Assembly: GCA_021636625.1 (NCBI GenBank)
Contig: JAJWLX010000070.1
Location: forward strand, 1 to 16,960
Direction: 5' to 3'
DNA from: Prevotella sp.
Lineage (GTDB): Bacteria; Bacteroidota; Bacteroidia; Bacteroidales; Bacteroidaceae
DNA: 16,960 bases
The position numbers and the translations under genes were made by a program. Under the pieces are notes generated by a model, which worked only from the letters and a program-made list of their open reading frames with translations, searched no databases and was not told the origin of the DNA. Below are positions 15,592 through 16,960 of the stretch, piece by piece. The number at the start of each line of letters is the position of its first letter. Positions within the stretch are counted from its first letter, which is position 1.

Positions 15592-15658
15592 GTGTCATTA
15601 AGGGTCAGTGTCATTAAGGGTCATTAAGGTTTCGCAATACTTCGAATTTCTTAATGAC
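15592..15658 (-). repeat. TTAATGAC repeat block E
   Basis: Positions 15592-15628 repeat exactly the 37-mer of 3603-3639, giving three minus-strand cores directly after the BT4734-type gene. A fourth core in the plus direction lies at 15650-15658, making a short inverted pair around a 21-base spacer. Confidence 0.9.
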
Positions 15659-15714
15659 TCGAACATGCCCCCCGGGATACAATTATCAATTGTAAATTAT
15701 AAATTAAAAACATC

Positions 15715-16323
15715 ATGAATATTACTATATTTCGCCGTCGCTTCACCCCATGGGGTGTAGATGGCACATTGGCTATTAACGGAGTTTTTTTCACAGGTAC
15801 CGTAGAACATCCTAAGAAATTCCTGTCTGCGGGTCGTTACAAGATTGCACCTGTACCTATCAGGTTACAGAAGAAAATTGTGGTAGAGGTCACGGAGACT
15901 GAAGAGGAAAAGGAGGAGAATAAGGCAAAGGGTGTGAAGAATGAGAAGAAGTTTAAGACAGAGATTAAAGAGGAGGTTAGAACCATGCCTACAATTATGG
16001 AGACGAAAGCCCGAGTTCCTAAGAAGCCGGTGCTTCGCAAGCCCTATATCACGCCAGGGTTTGGACCATTAGCCCTGAAATATAAAGGCATCGTGATGGG
16101 TAAGTCGTTGAAGACGGGACTTGTGGCTTACGACGAGGAGAAGTTCCAGGAGTTTTGCGATATGATCAGCGATGCTTTGCAGAAAAAGGAGAAAGTTACG
16201 CTGGTTATCAAGGACTGGGGGAAAGACGATATTCCTAAAGAGTATATGGTTGTTCTTCCAACTAATACACCTGCAACTAATACTCCTGCGAACTGTATTC
16301 TTGTAAATAAAAATCATAAATAA
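15715..16323 (+). CDS. DUF5675-like protein with large charged insertion
   Basis: A 202-residue protein. The start (residues 1-45: FRRRFTPWGVDGTLAINGVFFTGTVEHPKKFLSAGRYKI) matches the opening of DUF5675 proteins, and residues about 125-170 (KGIVMGKSLKTGLVAYDEEKFQEFCDMISDALQKKEKVTLVIKDW) match the block that normally reads GCILVG followed by a helix and strand. Between them, about 50-115, lies an insertion full of Glu and Lys (TETEEEKEENKAKG), and the C terminus adds a short tail rich in Thr, Pro and Asn. The family is small and found beside phage-type amidases; its function is unknown. It stands 10 bp before the amidase and is probably co-transcribed. The leader (15659-15714) is strongly AT-rich. 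Confidence 0.75.
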   Translation: MNITIFRRRFTPWGVDGTLAINGVFFTGTVEHPKKFLSAGRYKIAPVPIRLQKKIVVEVTETEEEKEENKAKGVKNEKKFKTEIKEEVRTMPTIMETKARVPKKPVLRKPYITPGFGPLALKYKGIVMGKSLKTGLVAYDEEKFQEFCDMISDALQKKEKVTLVIKDWGKDDIPKEYMVVLPTNTPATNTPANCILVNKNHK

Positions 16324-16332
16324 AATACTATT

Positions 16333-16731
16333 ATGCGCAAGATCAAGGAAATCATCATTCATTGTAGTGCGACCCGAGAAGGTTGCGACTACACCGTAGC
16401 CGACATCGACCGTTGGCATCGTGAGCGTGGCTTTTTCTGCATCGGTTATCATTTCGTGATTTACCGTGACGGAAGCATCCACGTGGGCAGATCAGTAGAA
16501 GAGGTGGGTGCCCACTGCAAGGGTCACAACACCGTGAGCATAGGAATATGCTACATCGGCGGTCTATCCCAGGATGGCAAGCCGAAGGACACCCGAACCC
16601 CCGAGCAGAAGGCGGCGCTGAAAGCGCTGATAGAGCAGCTGAAGGAGGAATATCCCGAGGCAACGGTTCATGGGCATAATGAGTTCTCAAACAAGGCTTG
16701 CCCTTGCTTTGATGTGAAGGAGGAATTTTAA
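16333..16731 (+). CDS. N-acetylmuramoyl-L-alanine amidase, T7-lysozyme/PGRP type
   Basis: A 132-residue single-domain amidase of the Amidase_2/PGRP fold, close to T7 lysozyme in size. It hydrolyses the bond between N-acetylmuramic acid and L-alanine in peptidoglycan. Expected active-site residues are present: His10 (IIIHCSAT), Tyr39 (GYHF), His115 (in VHGHNEF) and Cys123 (KACPCFDV) as likely zinc ligands, with Lys121 nearby. There is no signal peptide, so export needs another route (lysis, holin, or cell death), as with phage endolysins. It follows the DUF5675-like gene by 10 bp and ends the gene run, with a hairpin terminator 7 bp later. Members commonly accompany HU-related and smalltalk genes in Bacteroidales. 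Confidence 0.95.
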   Translation: MRKIKEIIIHCSATREGCDYTVADIDRWHRERGFFCIGYHFVIYRDGSIHVGRSVEEVGAHCKGHNTVSIGICYIGGLSQDGKPKDTRTPEQKAALKALIEQLKEEYPEATVHGHNEFSNKACPCFDVKEEF

Positions 16732-16738
16732 TAAAAAT

Positions 16739-16788
16739 GCCCTGTAAGAGCAAAAGCATCGTATTTAAAGCTTTTGCCCCTACAGGGC
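16739..16788. terminator. Bidirectional terminator hairpin after the amidase
   Basis: GCCCTGTA (16739-16746) pairs with TACAGGGC (16781-16788) and GCAAAAGC (16750-16757) with GCTTTTGC (16770-16777), around a 3x3 internal loop and a 12-nt loop. The minus-strand side is followed by a U-rich stretch, the plus side only by GATTTGTTT, so it may end transcripts arriving from both directions. Confidence 0.7.
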
Positions 16789-16802
16789 GATTTGTTTGCG
16801 CT

Positions 16803-16833
16803 CTAGTTTACCCAGGGTGTTACCCTGGGCTAG
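16803..16833. repeat. Palindromic dispersed element (CCCAGGGT hairpin)
   Basis: CCCAGGGT (16811-16818), GTT, ACCCTGGG (16822-16829), bounded by CTAG on both sides. The stretch that follows (TAGGAGCTTCTGCCCTTT) is, to my memory, part of a widely dispersed intergenic repeat in Bacteroidales often mis-translated as a short protein; I could not check this. Confidence 0.5.
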
Positions 16834-16960
16834 GAGCTTCTGCCCTTTACCTTTCCCTTCGGCCGGTGACCGTTGGTTCAGGGCGTATTGCTGCAATGTT
16901 ATTTCCCGATGCAACATGTAGATGTTGCTGATAGTTAAGCTTTTATCTTTTAAACGGTAC
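16834..16960. other. Window end, no gene seen
   Basis: AT-rich tail with one perfect hairpin, GCAACAT-GTAG-ATGTTGC (16911-16928). A short frame over 16737-16931 is judged a non-coding reading of the repeat element. Nothing else is supported. Confidence 0.5.

Noticed and set aside
16737..16931. A 64-codon plus-strand frame after the amidase
   Set aside because: It is a reading of palindromic repeat DNA, a pattern I associate with mis-annotated intergenic repeats.
1..16960. Search for CRISPR arrays, tRNA, rRNA, insertion sequences and integrases
   Set aside because: None was seen: the repeats are too short and lack spacers of constant length, and no transposase or integrase motif occurs.

Overview
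The window looks like chromosomal DNA from a Bacteroidales bacterium, most likely a Prevotella/Segatella-type gut organism. The evidence is the set of families (an HU-related protein with a Gly-rich tail, a 31-residue 'smalltalk' peptide, a BT4734/BF3469-DUF3987 protein, a T7-lysozyme-type amidase). Several promoters also fit the Bacteroidetes pattern TTG-N20-TAnnTTTG, and Shine-Dalgarno sequences are mostly absent. No tRNA, rRNA, CRISPR array, transposase or integrase was found.

Layout. 86-688 (-): YqiA-type alpha/beta hydrolase. 1104-2162 (+): class II Fic protein with a C-terminal winged helix, bracketed by blocks of a TTAATGAC repeat. 2376-3264 (-): smalltalk peptide and HU-related protein, read from a well-defined promoter (3436-3466) with a leader of about 165 nt carrying twin hairpins. 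3603-3761: a nearly symmetric 159-bp element made of two 37-bp inverted arms of TTAATGAC repeats around a perfect AT-rich palindrome. 4095-4721 (+): a consensus promoter, then a terminator-like hairpin that overlaps the signal-peptide codons of a lipoprotein with no normal start codon. 4773-10580 (+): type I restriction-modification genes hsdM, hsdS and hsdR, with hsdR broken by a one-base insertion in a G run. 10581-10852: a highly structured noncoding stretch. 10853-11968 (+): an unrecognised 371-residue protein, closed by a strong terminator. 12150-16731 (+): a replication-like cassette of a small OB-fold-like protein, a 122-residue hypothetical protein, an 874-residue primase-like/DUF3987 protein, a DUF5675-like protein and an N-acetylmuramoyl-L-alanine amidase. 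The window ends in palindromic noncoding DNA.

How it fits together. From memory of Bacteroidales genomes, HU-related protein, smalltalk, amidase and BT4734-type genes usually form one recurrent cassette. Here HU and smalltalk sit on the opposite strand, about 9 kb before the BT4734-type gene, with the lipoprotein and the R-M operon in between. The TTAATGAC repeats occur beside both halves (downstream of fic, upstream of HU, and directly after the primase-like gene), so they may belong to the cassette. The R-M system, as read, would methylate DNA but probably not restrict it unless the hsdR frameshift is a sequence error. Functions beyond the recognised families are inference.
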